Below the pieces are notes generated by a model. The model was given only the letters and a program-made list of their open reading frames with translations. It had not been told where the DNA came from and searched no databases. The position numbers were made by a program, and so were the translations under genes. Shown here one piece after another: positions 46,351 through 56,020 of a stretch of DNA of 64,000 nucleotides (positions are counted from its first letter, which is position 1; every line of letters begins with the position of its first letter). The DNA is from Bacteroidales bacterium (lineage in GTDB: Bacteria > Bacteroidota > Bacteroidia > Bacteroidales > P3), in NCBI GenBank assembly GCA_030523765.1, contig JAUNHX010000010.1, positions 1-64,000 on the forward strand. The letters run 5' to 3'.

Positions 46351-47136
46351 ATGAAAACAAAGATTATTGTAGCATTAAGTATGCTGGCTTTCCTATTTTC
46401 GAATTGTGCTAGTTTAGAATTACCTAAATTTGCAGCTTCTACAGAAGATGGAATTACCTATGAGTACGAGGGGATTGTACCACTTACAAATTTTGTTCGT
46501 ATTCGTCCTATTACTCCTTCCGACCAACTAACGGGCGAGGTGACCATTCCATCTACTGTTTCGTATGAAGGAACTACCTATGTGGTAAGTCAAATTGCCG
46601 CTCAAGCATTTGCCAACTACGATGGCATCACTAAGATTGTATTGCCTCCTACGGTGAGTACCATCGAGGCAGAGGCTTTCCGTGGATGCACAATGCTTAG
46701 CCAAATCAATACACCACAGCCGCTCTCTACTATTGGAGATTATGCCTTTGAGGGTTGTTCCTCGCTTGCAGCTTTCAGTTTTGTGGCTTCAATTTCAACT
46801 TTAGGTCAGTGTTGCTTTGCCAATTGCAGTTCGTTGGGTGACATTTCGCTCCCAACATCGCTCAACACCATACCTTATCGAGCTTTCTATGGTTGTTCGA
46901 ATGTTAGCACTATCTTTATTGATGCTACGGTGAATAGTATTGGTGCAGAGGCATTTGCTGGATGCAGATCGGTGATTCAGATAACATGTAAGGCAGGAAT
47001 GCCTCCTACAGCTAGTGCTAACACATTTGATTTAATTGATGCCGAGATTCCAGTAACGGTACCGATGGGTGGACTTAATTATTATGCAACTGCTATTGGT
47101 TGGAATCATTTTGTCAATTTTCAAGGTGTGTATTGA
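46351..47136 (+). CDS. BspA-type leucine-rich-repeat lipoprotein
   Basis: 261 residues from ATG 46351. The frame is open from a TTG at 46306, but only 46351 gives a proper lipoprotein signal (MKTKIIVALSMLAFLFSNC). LRR_5/BspA repeats of about 23 residues follow from about residue 75, e.g. TIGDYAFEGCSSLAAF and SIGAEAFAGCRSV. The C-terminal strand VTVPMGGLNYYATAIGWNHF is a common cap. BspA-type proteins of oral Bacteroidota bind host proteins; here surface location is inferred from the signal. Confidence 0.88.
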   Translation: MKTKIIVALSMLAFLFSNCASLELPKFAASTEDGITYEYEGIVPLTNFVRIRPITPSDQLTGEVTIPSTVSYEGTTYVVSQIAAQAFANYDGITKIVLPPTVSTIEAEAFRGCTMLSQINTPQPLSTIGDYAFEGCSSLAAFSFVASISTLGQCCFANCSSLGDISLPTSLNTIPYRAFYGCSNVSTIFIDATVNSIGAEAFAGCRSVIQITCKAGMPPTASANTFDLIDAEIPVTVPMGGLNYYATAIGWNHFVNFQGVY

Positions 47137-47202
47137 TTTCGAGGAGCGTATCTTTTCTTAAGGCAATAGAAAACAATTGATAGGAGGCATTGTATCGATT
47201 GA

Positions 47203-47238
47203 AAAGGGCCGATGGACAAAACGTCTGTTGGCCCTTAG
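47203..47238 (+). terminator. Probable terminator after the BspA lipoprotein gene
   Basis: Stem AAGGGCC/GGCCCTT (47204-47210 with 47230-47236) with a 19-base loop that can pair in part. Only a weak T-rich stretch follows. Confidence 0.5.
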
Positions 47239-47289
47239 TTTGATGTTGTAGTGTTTTAGTTTGCGAACCCTCTCGGTGTTGTTTTTTTC

Positions 47290-47319
47290 TTGTTAGTTTA
47301 AAAATAATGTGTATTTTTG
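47290..47319 (+). promoter_or_regulatory. Promoter of the 405-residue BspA gene
   Basis: TTG (47290-47292), 19 bases, TATTTTTG (47312-47319). It is the only one of 19 boxes listed here not followed by C. Confidence 0.75.
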
Positions 47320-47372
47320 TGGATGCAATTATGCTGAAGAAAGAAACAATTTTTAACGTTATATTGTTATAA

Positions 47373-48590
47373 ATGAGAAAAATGAAAAGGGTGATTCTTT
47401 TCTTGGGAACGATAGCCTTTGCACTTTCTGTTCAGGCGTACGATTTTACCTATACCAAAAATGGACAAAAGTTGTGCTATAATTTTATGGACGATAAAGG
47501 GAAGGTTGAGGTGACGTTCGAAACAAACGATAATCAGAAGGTTAACTACGCTGATGTAGTTGGCACATTGACTATACCAAGTGAGGTAACCCATAAGGGT
47601 GTATCGTATATGGTGGCAGCTATTGGCGATGAGGCCTTCAACGGCTGTTTTGGTATCACCATTGTATCGATGCCTACTACCATTATGTCAATAGGAACCA
47701 ATGCATTCAGAGAGTGTCGCGGGCTGTCATCAATCATAATTCCAACAACAGTAACACATATTGGTGATGCCGCTTTTTGGTCTTGCAGCAGTCTTTCGAT
47801 AGTAAATATTCCTCATTCCCTCAATACCATTAGTGCTGGTACTTTTGCATACTGCAAGTCACTCACAACTATACTTCTTCCGCGTACGGTTACGACGATA
47901 GGTAACCACGCCTTTCGAGGGTGTATCAATCTCACTACGTTGATACTTCCACCTTCAGTGACAACGATAGGTAATCATGCTTTCGAATCGTGCAATAGTC
48001 TATCAACTCTTATATTACCTAGCACTATGAAAAAGATTGGAAGTCATGCTTTTCGAGATTGTACTTCCTTGGTGAATTTGGTTATTCCTAATTCGGTGAC
48101 ATCGATAGGTGATTATGCATTCAAGGGATGTACCAAACTGACTACGGTGACCTTGCCAGAGAAGATGACTTCAATAGGGGATGGCACTTTTATTCAGTGC
48201 TCTTCTTTATCAGCACTGACTCTTCCCGAATCGGTGACTACGATAGGGCAAGAGGCTTTTGAAGGATGTAGTAGTTTGACTGCTGTGATGTTACCCAACT
48301 CGTTAACACGACTAGGGTGGAATGCATTCAGCAACTGCAAGAATCTTGTAATTCTCATTGTAGGTCCTCAGATCCAAAGTATTGATCACGGGGCGCTAGA
48401 AGGTTGTTCGAAATTGGAGTATGTTTTTATGCGTAGTACCGAGCCTCCTAGGATAGAGTCTGGCGTATTCAATGATGCATCGCCCAGCATTACTATCCAT
48501 GTACCATCCAAAGCCTATGCAGCCTTTATTAACGATGCAGTATGGGGGAAACTGCCTATCGAACAGAAGGGTACAAGAAAGGTTAAGTAA
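47373..48590 (+). CDS. BspA-type leucine-rich-repeat secreted protein
   Basis: 405 residues. Signal peptide (MRKMKRVILFLGTIAFALSVQA). After a strand domain (YDFTYTKNGQKLCYNF), about twelve LRR_5 repeats run from residue 75 to 365, with the pattern SIGxxAFxxCxSLxxxxLPxSVT. Several repeats are close copies of one another. It ends with VPSKAYAAFINDAVWGKL, the usual BspA cap. The next gene, 29 bases downstream, starts with a similar signal peptide, so the two form a pair. Confidence 0.9.
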   Translation: MRKMKRVILFLGTIAFALSVQAYDFTYTKNGQKLCYNFMDDKGKVEVTFETNDNQKVNYADVVGTLTIPSEVTHKGVSYMVAAIGDEAFNGCFGITIVSMPTTIMSIGTNAFRECRGLSSIIIPTTVTHIGDAAFWSCSSLSIVNIPHSLNTISAGTFAYCKSLTTILLPRTVTTIGNHAFRGCINLTTLILPPSVTTIGNHAFESCNSLSTLILPSTMKKIGSHAFRDCTSLVNLVIPNSVTSIGDYAFKGCTKLTTVTLPEKMTSIGDGTFIQCSSLSALTLPESVTTIGQEAFEGCSSLTAVMLPNSLTRLGWNAFSNCKNLVILIVGPQIQSIDHGALEGCSKLEYVFMRSTEPPRIESGVFNDASPSITIHVPSKAYAAFINDAVWGKLPIEQKGTRKVK

Positions 48591-48619
48591 TGTTTTTTTA
48601 CTACTGAATAAGAAAAGAG

Positions 48620-49819
48620 ATGAAAAGAGTATTATTATTTTTGGGAATTATGGCTGTTGTAATGACAGCACGAGCGTACGATATGGCCTATACTTATGAA
48701 GGCAAGACACTTTATTATGATTTGTTAGCGGATGGGGCTTATGTTACTTTTGAGTCTATGGATGAAACCAATTATAGTAAGTTGCATGGAGTGGTGAATA
48801 TACCTTCAAAAGTGCCAACGAATGTGGGCGACTATCCAGTGGTTGGTATTGGCTATTCAGCCTTTGCTAGTTGTAATGGAATGAGCGCTTTGACGGTTCC
48901 TCAGTCGGTGAAATATCTAGGGTCGAATTTTGTGGCAAACTGTACCGCTTTGCGTGTCATTATCATGAAAAGCACAATCCCGCCTACAATAGAAGTCAAT
49001 ACGTTTGAAAAGATGGTGTCTTCGGTGCTTATCCGAGTGCCGAGCAATGCGTTGGAAGTATATCAAGCCAGTGGGCGTTGGCCCAACTTGGTGGCTGTTA
49101 GTACTGCAGGAGGGTTGGACTTAAAACAATTAGGACTTACGAATGAGCGACTGAAGCAGATGGGTATCGATAGTAGGTCGAGATCAGTAGTTAAGACATC
49201 TTTTCAGGCAAAGAAGAGTCCATCGTCCGTGAATAAGCCTGAATCGGCCGATGCTTGCTTTGCAAAAGGAGAGGAGAGCTACGGTCGTGGTGACTTTGAA
49301 AATGCTGCTAATTGGTATCGTAAGGCGGCCGAGAAGGGGCATGCTCAAGCACAGTACTACCTAGGTGATGCCTATTTCCATGGAGACGGAGTGGCAGTTG
49401 ACTATCAGCAAGCTGTTTATTGGCTCGAGAAAGCTGGATATCAAGGGGTTCTAAATGCCCAGTTCAATGTGGCACTTTGCTACCTACATGGTAAAGGGGT
49501 AGATCAGAGCAATAGTAAGGCTGCCTACTGGTTTGAAAAGGCTGCAGAACAAGGCGATGCTATTGCTCAGGTGAATATCGGTGTATGCTATGAGAATGGT
49601 ATGGGAGTAGAACAAAACTACGAAGAGGCGGTAGAGTGGTTTAGGAAATCTGCCGAGCAGGGTAATGCTAAGGCGCAGTGTGGTTTGGGACGATACTATA
49701 GCATGAGGAGGGATCATGAACAGGCGGTGTATTGGTATCGTAAGGCAGCAGCACAAGGTCAGTTCGAAGCACAGAAATACTTAGAAGATAACGGTTATAC
49801 GTTAAATGTGCAATATTAG
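48620..49819 (+). CDS. Secreted BspA-LRR / Sel1-repeat fusion protein
   Basis: 399 residues. Signal peptide (MKRVLLFLGIMAVVMTARA), then YDMAYTYEGKTLYYDLL and two or three LRR_5 repeats (about 55-150) ending in a VPSNALEVYQASGRW cap. A linker leads into five Sel1-like repeats (about 205-390), e.g. AQAQYYLGDAYFHGDGV and AIAQVNIGVCYENGMGVEQN. Sel1 repeats form helical solenoids for protein-protein contact. Combining both scaffold types in one secreted protein is unusual. Likely co-transcribed with the preceding gene. Confidence 0.88.
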   Translation: MKRVLLFLGIMAVVMTARAYDMAYTYEGKTLYYDLLADGAYVTFESMDETNYSKLHGVVNIPSKVPTNVGDYPVVGIGYSAFASCNGMSALTVPQSVKYLGSNFVANCTALRVIIMKSTIPPTIEVNTFEKMVSSVLIRVPSNALEVYQASGRWPNLVAVSTAGGLDLKQLGLTNERLKQMGIDSRSRSVVKTSFQAKKSPSSVNKPESADACFAKGEESYGRGDFENAANWYRKAAEKGHAQAQYYLGDAYFHGDGVAVDYQQAVYWLEKAGYQGVLNAQFNVALCYLHGKGVDQSNSKAAYWFEKAAEQGDAIAQVNIGVCYENGMGVEQNYEEAVEWFRKSAEQGNAKAQCGLGRYYSMRRDHEQAVYWYRKAAAQGQFEAQKYLEDNGYTLNVQY

Positions 49820-49931
49820 TATCCGCTATTTTATTTACTCATTCTTAGTATCTTTGTTATTCTAAATCATTATATAGCAGAAAAAACAATGCAATGTAGA
49901 GTAGAAACGGGTTGAGTCGCATTAAAAAAAA

Positions 49932-49961
49932 TTGCTACTCCACGCTAATTTCGTATATTTG
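49932..49961 (+). promoter_or_regulatory. Promoter of Cpn10-like gene
   Basis: TTG (49932-49934), 19 bases, TATATTTG (49954-49961) followed by CA. Start codon 100 bases downstream. Confidence 0.75.
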
Positions 49962-50060
49962 CAATTCTGTAGTCTGATGGTGCTAATGCGCAATCGACTG
50001 ATATTGTTGTTTATTGTCTTATTTAAGGATAATAAATATTTTTGAAATTATTATATATTG

Positions 50061-50420
50061 ATGAAATCGAAATTAGATAATATAATTGTGGTAGGCGACC
50101 GAGTCTTGGTGAAACCTACCGATGAGGCGGACCAAACAAAGAGCGGTCTTTATCTTCCAGCTGGATACAAATCGAAAGAGGAGGTGCAGCAGGGTTATAT
50201 TTTGAAATGTGGACCTGGATATGCGCTCCCTTCTACCGAGGATGAAAGTGAGTCGTGGAACGGGAAGGCGCATGAGGTTCGTTACCTACCGCTACAGGTA
50301 CAGCCTGGCGACTGCGCTCTCTTTATGCAGAAGAATGCAGTAGAAATTAAATATCAAGGTGAAAAATACTTTATTGTTCCACAAAACGCCATTTTACTGG
50401 TGGAGCGAGAGGAGTTTTAG
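50061..50420 (+). CDS. GroES/Cpn10-like protein
   Basis: 119 residues from ATG 50061. Cpn10 fold features: VVGDRVLVKPTDEADQTKSGLYLP at the start, GYILKCGPGY, and VQPGDCALFMQKNAVEIKYQGEKYFIVPQNAILLV at the end. It is about 25 residues longer than classical GroES because of an insert around 65-85. No groEL gene follows; alaS is next. It may be a GroES paralogue, not the main co-chaperonin. Confidence 0.85.
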   Translation: MKSKLDNIIVVGDRVLVKPTDEADQTKSGLYLPAGYKSKEEVQQGYILKCGPGYALPSTEDESESWNGKAHEVRYLPLQVQPGDCALFMQKNAVEIKYQGEKYFIVPQNAILLVEREEF

Positions 50421-50474
50421 CATTTGGTGCACATCCAATAATACTTAACGACAATACAAAACTATTAATATATT

Positions 50475-53069
50475 ATGACCTCAAACGAGATTAGAAAAGC
50501 TTTTCTGGATTTTTTCCAGTCGAAAGATCACCACATCGTGCCTTCGGCTCCGATGGTAATTAAAAACGATCCTACATTGATGTTTACTAATGCTGGTATG
50601 AACCAGTTTAAGGACATCTTCCTTGGCAATAGCCCTGCACAATACCATAGGGTTACCGACTCGCAGAAGTGTCTCCGTGTAAGTGGTAAACATAATGATT
50701 TAGAGGAGGTAGGACACGATACCTACCATCACACAATGTTCGAGATGTTAGGCAACTGGAGCTTTGGTGACTACTTCAAGAAGGAGGCTATTGCATATGG
50801 TTGGGAGTTTCTTACTGAGGTGTTGAAGGTAGATAAAAACAACCTTTACGTAACCGTGTTTGGTGGCGATGAAAAGGAGGGACTGAGCATGGACCAAGAG
50901 GCTTACGACTTTTGGAAAGCTCATATTGCCGAGGAGCGTATCTTGATGGGATCAAAGAAGGATAATTTCTGGGAGATGGGCGATCAGGGTCCTTGTGGCC
51001 CTTGTAGCGAGATTCATATAGATTTGCGCGATGAGGCTGAGAAGGCTAAGATCCCAGGACGGGAGATGGTGAACAAAGATCATCCGTTGGTAATCGAGAT
51101 ATGGAATCTTGTGTTTATGCAGTACAATCGTCTTGCTAACGGTCAGCTGGAGCCATTGAAGGCTAAGCATATTGATACTGGTATGGGCTTTGAGCGCCTA
51201 TGTATGGTGGTACAGAACAAGAAATCAAACTATGATACAGATGTGTTCCAGCCACTGTTACAAGAGTTGGCTCGAAAGGCTGGCATGGTATACGGACAGA
51301 ATGAACAAGCTGATATTGCCATGCGCGTGTGTGCCGATCATTTGCGTGCTGTATCTTTTAGCATCGCCGATGGTCAGTTGCCAAGCAATGCTAAAGCTGG
51401 CTACGTTATTCGTCGTATCTTGCGCCGTGCGGTTCGTTATGGTTATACTTTCCTTGGCTTCAAGGAACCTTTCATGAATACGATGGTGGACACGCTAGTG
51501 TGCCAAATGGGCGATCAGTTCCCAGAACTTCGCAAGCAACAAACACTGATCCAGCGCATCATCCAGGAAGAGGAACAGTCGTTCTTGAAGACGCTGAGCA
51601 ATGGTATCATCAAATTCGAACGATATATTGGCGAGCATGACAATAAGGTAATTGATGGCGCCTTTGCTTTCGAACTGTTTGATACGTATGGTTTCCCAAT
51701 CGACCTTACGCAACTCATGGCTGCCGAGAAGGGTTGGACTGTGGATATGGAGGGTTTCGCTCAAGGTTTGGCGGAACAGAAAGCTCGCAGCCGTGCTGCT
51801 GCTAGTGTGGATACTGACGATTGGGTGAATGTTCATCCCGATGTAGAGGAGCAGTTTGTTGGCTACGATGTACTGGAGGCCGATGTGGAGATTGCCCGCT
51901 ACCGTAGGGTAAAGACAAAGGATAAGGAGTTTTATCAGTTGGTGTTCGACCATACGCCATTCTATGGTGAGGGTGGTGGACAGGCTGGTGACAAAGGCAC
52001 GCTGAGTAATGGTGATGAGACTATTACTATCTTTGATACGAAGAAGGAGAACAATTTGATTGTTCATTTGGTGGCTAAGTTGCCCTCCGATCTCAGCGCT
52101 ACTTTCCATGTATGTGTAGATGTCGATAAGCGTCATGCTACTGAAAATAATCATAGTGCTACCCACCTGTTGCATAAGGCATTGCGACGTGTATTGGGCG
52201 ATCATGTAGAACAAAAGGGTTCGAGTGTGGATGATCAGCGTCTACGTTTCGATTTTAGTCATTTTGCTAAGATGACTAAGGAAGAAATTCGTGAGGTGGA
52301 ACATCTAGTCAATCTCGATATTCGTGCTAATATGCCATTGGAAGAAAATCGTGCTATGCCAATCGAGGAGGCTCGTAAATTGGGCGCTATGGCTCTCTTT
52401 GGTGAAAAGTATGGTGAGAAAGTTCGAGTAGTTAAATTTGGCGATAGTATAGAGTTCTGTGGTGGTACCCACGTTAGCGCTACTGGTAATATTGGTTGCT
52501 TGAAGATTGTTAGCGAAGCGGCTGTGGCTGCTGGTATGCGTCGTATAGAGGCTGTGACTGGCAAGGCTGCTGAGCAGCTAGCTAACGAGCGAGAGGATCA
52601 GGTAGAGGCTATTAAAGAGTTACTTAAAGCTCCTAAAGATTTGGTGGCTGCCGTTCAGCGCCTACAAGAGGAGAATGCTATACTGCGTTCAGAAATCTCT
52701 AAGATGCAACAACAACAAGCTAGCGTTGTAGCTCAAGGCTACTGCGATAAACTGTGTAGCTGCAATCTGATAGTGGAAGAGGTGAAGAGTGATTTGAATG
52801 TGCTGAAGGACGCACTACTTCAAATTAGAGCCAACAAACCTGATATGGCTTTGGTGCTGGGTAGCCGTGTGGGCGATAAGCCTTCACTGCTTGTAATACT
52901 GGGCGATAATAGAGTGAATGCTGGTCTGAATGCTGGCAATATTGTTCGGACGGCCGGCAAGGAGATGCAGGGCGGTGGTGGCGGTCAGCCTTTCTGTGCT
53001 ACTGCAGGCGGTAAGAACCTGGAGGGCTTGGCTAAAGCTATGCAGGTGGCTGCCGATATGTGTAAATAA
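50475..53069 (+). CDS. alaS: Alanyl-tRNA synthetase
   Basis: 864 residues, normal length. Class II catalytic core from the start (FQSKDHHIVPSAPMVIKNDP, FTNAGMNQFKDIFLG, GPCGPCSEIH). The editing domain contains NNHSATHLLH (HxxxH near 559-563) and CGGTHV near residue 660, which together bind zinc and clear mischarged Ser/Gly-tRNA-Ala. The C-terminal domain ends with GGGGGQPFCATAGGKN. Charges tRNA-Ala. Confidence 0.97.
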   Translation: MTSNEIRKAFLDFFQSKDHHIVPSAPMVIKNDPTLMFTNAGMNQFKDIFLGNSPAQYHRVTDSQKCLRVSGKHNDLEEVGHDTYHHTMFEMLGNWSFGDYFKKEAIAYGWEFLTEVLKVDKNNLYVTVFGGDEKEGLSMDQEAYDFWKAHIAEERILMGSKKDNFWEMGDQGPCGPCSEIHIDLRDEAEKAKIPGREMVNKDHPLVIEIWNLVFMQYNRLANGQLEPLKAKHIDTGMGFERLCMVVQNKKSNYDTDVFQPLLQELARKAGMVYGQNEQADIAMRVCADHLRAVSFSIADGQLPSNAKAGYVIRRILRRAVRYGYTFLGFKEPFMNTMVDTLVCQMGDQFPELRKQQTLIQRIIQEEEQSFLKTLSNGIIKFERYIGEHDNKVIDGAFAFELFDTYGFPIDLTQLMAAEKGWTVDMEGFAQGLAEQKARSRAAASVDTDDWVNVHPDVEEQFVGYDVLEADVEIARYRRVKTKDKEFYQLVFDHTPFYGEGGGQAGDKGTLSNGDETITIFDTKKENNLIVHLVAKLPSDLSATFHVCVDVDKRHATENNHSATHLLHKALRRVLGDHVEQKGSSVDDQRLRFDFSHFAKMTKEEIREVEHLVNLDIRANMPLEENRAMPIEEARKLGAMALFGEKYGEKVRVVKFGDSIEFCGGTHVSATGNIGCLKIVSEAAVAAGMRRIEAVTGKAAEQLANEREDQVEAIKELLKAPKDLVAAVQRLQEENAILRSEISKMQQQQASVVAQGYCDKLCSCNLIVEEVKSDLNVLKDALLQIRANKPDMALVLGSRVGDKPSLLVILGDNRVNAGLNAGNIVRTAGKEMQGGGGGQPFCATAGGKNLEGLAKAMQVAADMCK

Positions 53070-53092
53070 CAAGGATATTCGTTAGAAACGAA

Positions 53093-55951
53093 ATGAAAGG
53101 ACCTAAGATTGAAGTGCTCGGTGCTCGCGAGCACAACCTACAAAATGTCGATGTGGAGATACCTCGCAATCAGTTGGTAGTATTCACAGGACTGAGTGGC
53201 AGCGGCAAGTCATCGCTGGCATTCGATACTATATATGCTGAAGGACAACGCCGTTATATGGAGACCTTCTCGGCTTATGCACGACATTTTATAGGCAATA
53301 TGGAGCGTCCGGATGTGGATCAGATCAAAGGACTTAGCCCTGTGATATCAATTGAGCAGAAAACAACAAACAAGAATCCTCGTTCAACGGTGGGCACAGT
53401 GACAGAGATATACGACTTTGTACGTCTACTCTATGCTCGTATCGGTTTGGCGGTGAGTCCTACTAGTGGCAAGCCTATGGTGCACTATTCCGAGGAACAG
53501 GTGATACAACTGATTGGTGAGAGCTATCAGGGTAGGGATATCCTTGTGCTAGCTCCTTTGGTTAAGCGTCGTAAGGGTCACTATCGTGAGCTTTTTGCTA
53601 ATGTGGCAAAAAAAGGTTTTCTCCGTGTACGAGTTGATGGGGAGATACGAGAATTGGTATATAACATGCAGGTGGATCGCTATAAAACTCACGATATTGA
53701 GTTAGTAGTGGATCGTATCCGCATGGGGGGAAGTAGTACGCAGCGACTCAAGGAGGCTGTGCAGACAGCTTTCAAGCAAGGAAAGGGTGTGTTGATGGTT
53801 ATTGAGGAGGGAACAGATGAACCTCGATATTTCAGTCGTCAGCTAATGGATCCCGATACTGGTGAGTCGTTTCCCGAACCAGAACCTAACACGTTTTCTT
53901 TCAATTCGCCTTATGGTGCTTGTCCGCACTGCAATGGTTTGGGTGAAGTGGCAGAGGTGGATTTGACGAAGTTGATTTCCAATCCTAAGAAAAGTATCCG
54001 TGATGGGGCGTTCGATCCTTTTGGAAAATACAATGTGAACAATCCGTTCTACCGTCAACTAGAGCGCTTGGGGATGGATTATGGTTTTACTGCCGAAACG
54101 CCTATTGAGGAGATGAGCGATGAGGCACGGAATGCGATTCTTTACGGTACTAGCGATTTCTCGGGCATTGGCGAGCAGTATGAAGGTTCCTATAGGGGCG
54201 GTTTTCAGGGTATTGCCAATTATATCCAAGAGATGGCCTCAGAGGAGAGCCCTGCTGGATTGCAGAAGTGGGCTCAGAATTTTATGAATACGGTGCCCTG
54301 TCCCCATTGTCATGGCACTCGATTACGCCATGAGAGCCTTTGTTTCTTGGTGGATGGGATGAATATTAGTCAAGTTGCAGCTATGGACTTGACGCAACTC
54401 TATACATGGATACGTCAGTTGGAGACTAAACTTGATAAGAGTCAGCAGGTGGTAGCACACGAGATTATACGTGAGATAGAGGTAAGGGTGAAGTTTATGC
54501 TCGATGTGGGTATCGGGTATCTCTCATTGAGTCGCAGCAGCCGCACATTGAGCGGTGGCGAGTCTCAGCGTATCCGTCTGGCTACGCAGATAGGTGCTAA
54601 ACTAGTGAATGTCCTATATATTCTCGATGAGCCTAGCATAGGCTTACATCAACGCGATAACCGCAAATTGATCAACTCACTGAAGGAACTGCGTGATTTG
54701 GGCAACAGTGTTATTGTAGTGGAACACGATAGAGATATGATTATGAGTGCCGATTATGTGTTTGACATTGGACCTGGTGCAGGTGTGCATGGAGGACATA
54801 TAGTAGCGCAAGGTAAGGTAGATGAGCTATTGAAGTGCGATGGGGTGACAAGTCGTTATCTTAGTCGTAGGTGTGATATTGATATTCCTAAACGGCGCCC
54901 GCTACAAGGTAGAAATCATTTGGTACTTAAAGGAGCTACTGGCAATAATTTAAAGAATGCAACTCTTGATATTCCATTAGGGGTCTTTGCTTGTGTGACG
55001 GGAGTGAGTGGTAGTGGCAAGTCGACCTTGGTGAATGAAACGCTGCATCCTATTCTGAGTGCCCATTTCTATCGATCTCAGAAGAGACCTCTGCCATATG
55101 AGAGTATTAGTGGTATGGAATTTATTGATAAGGTAATAGAGATTGATCAGTCACCTATCGGACGAACTCCTCGCAGCAATCCTGCAACCTATGTGGGTAT
55201 CTTCGATGATATTCGTCAACTATTTGCGCAGCTGCCTAGTGCTAAAATAAGAGGCTATAAACCAGGCCGCTTTTCGTTCAATGTAAGTGGAGGCCGTTGC
55301 GAAACATGCAAAGGGGCTGGCGTAAGAACTATCGAGATGAATTTCCTACCTGATGTATATATCAACTGTGAGGTATGCAATGGGAAACGATATAATCGTG
55401 AGACTCTTGAGATACGTTATAAAGGTAAGTCGATAGCCGATGTATTAGAAATGACAGTCAACGAGGCGGTGGATTTCTTTGAGGCTTTGCCTAAGATATA
55501 CCGCAAACTGAAGGCGGTGCAAGATGTGGGTCTAGGATATATTACCCTAGGTCAGCAGAGTACCACCCTTAGTGGTGGCGAGGCACAGCGTATTAAATTG
55601 GCTACCGAATTGTCAAAGACCGATACGGGTAATACGCTCTATATCCTTGACGAACCAACAACAGGACTCCATTTTGAGGATATAAGAGTTTTGCTAGAGG
55701 TCTTGCAGAAACTTGTAGATAAGGGCAATACGGTATTGGTGATCGAACATAATATGGATGTTATCAAAGTGGCAGACTATATTGTGGATGTGGGTCCTGA
55801 CGGCGGTGTTTCTGGTGGCGAGGTGGTGTTTAGCGGCACTCCTGAGCAACTATTGAAGCTGAAACATAATTATACTGCTGAATTTCTTCGAGAAGAACTG
55901 AACGATTATCAGCGAGGTAAGAAGATTCGCGAAAAGAATACTAACAAATAA
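53093..55951 (+). CDS. uvrA: Excinuclease ABC subunit A
   Basis: 952 residues. Two ABC ATPase halves: Walker A GLSGSGKSS (about 33-41) and GVSGSGKST (about 637-645); signatures LSGGESQR (about 485) and LSGGEAQR (about 826). Zinc modules: CPHCNGLG near 275 with CPHCHGTR near 401, and CETCKGAG...CEVCNGKRY near 735-765. DNA damage recognition in nucleotide excision repair with UvrB. It begins 23 bases after alaS. Confidence 0.97.
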   Translation: MKGPKIEVLGAREHNLQNVDVEIPRNQLVVFTGLSGSGKSSLAFDTIYAEGQRRYMETFSAYARHFIGNMERPDVDQIKGLSPVISIEQKTTNKNPRSTVGTVTEIYDFVRLLYARIGLAVSPTSGKPMVHYSEEQVIQLIGESYQGRDILVLAPLVKRRKGHYRELFANVAKKGFLRVRVDGEIRELVYNMQVDRYKTHDIELVVDRIRMGGSSTQRLKEAVQTAFKQGKGVLMVIEEGTDEPRYFSRQLMDPDTGESFPEPEPNTFSFNSPYGACPHCNGLGEVAEVDLTKLISNPKKSIRDGAFDPFGKYNVNNPFYRQLERLGMDYGFTAETPIEEMSDEARNAILYGTSDFSGIGEQYEGSYRGGFQGIANYIQEMASEESPAGLQKWAQNFMNTVPCPHCHGTRLRHESLCFLVDGMNISQVAAMDLTQLYTWIRQLETKLDKSQQVVAHEIIREIEVRVKFMLDVGIGYLSLSRSSRTLSGGESQRIRLATQIGAKLVNVLYILDEPSIGLHQRDNRKLINSLKELRDLGNSVIVVEHDRDMIMSADYVFDIGPGAGVHGGHIVAQGKVDELLKCDGVTSRYLSRRCDIDIPKRRPLQGRNHLVLKGATGNNLKNATLDIPLGVFACVTGVSGSGKSTLVNETLHPILSAHFYRSQKRPLPYESISGMEFIDKVIEIDQSPIGRTPRSNPATYVGIFDDIRQLFAQLPSAKIRGYKPGRFSFNVSGGRCETCKGAGVRTIEMNFLPDVYINCEVCNGKRYNRETLEIRYKGKSIADVLEMTVNEAVDFFEALPKIYRKLKAVQDVGLGYITLGQQSTTLSGGEAQRIKLATELSKTDTGNTLYILDEPTTGLHFEDIRVLLEVLQKLVDKGNTVLVIEHNMDVIKVADYIVDVGPDGGVSGGEVVFSGTPEQLLKLKHNYTAEFLREELNDYQRGKKIREKNTNK

Positions 55952-56020
55952 TAATGATTACTTTTTATTGATTATAATTAAAATAAGATGTGTCTTTATA
56001 CTGATGGAAGAAAGATAAGG

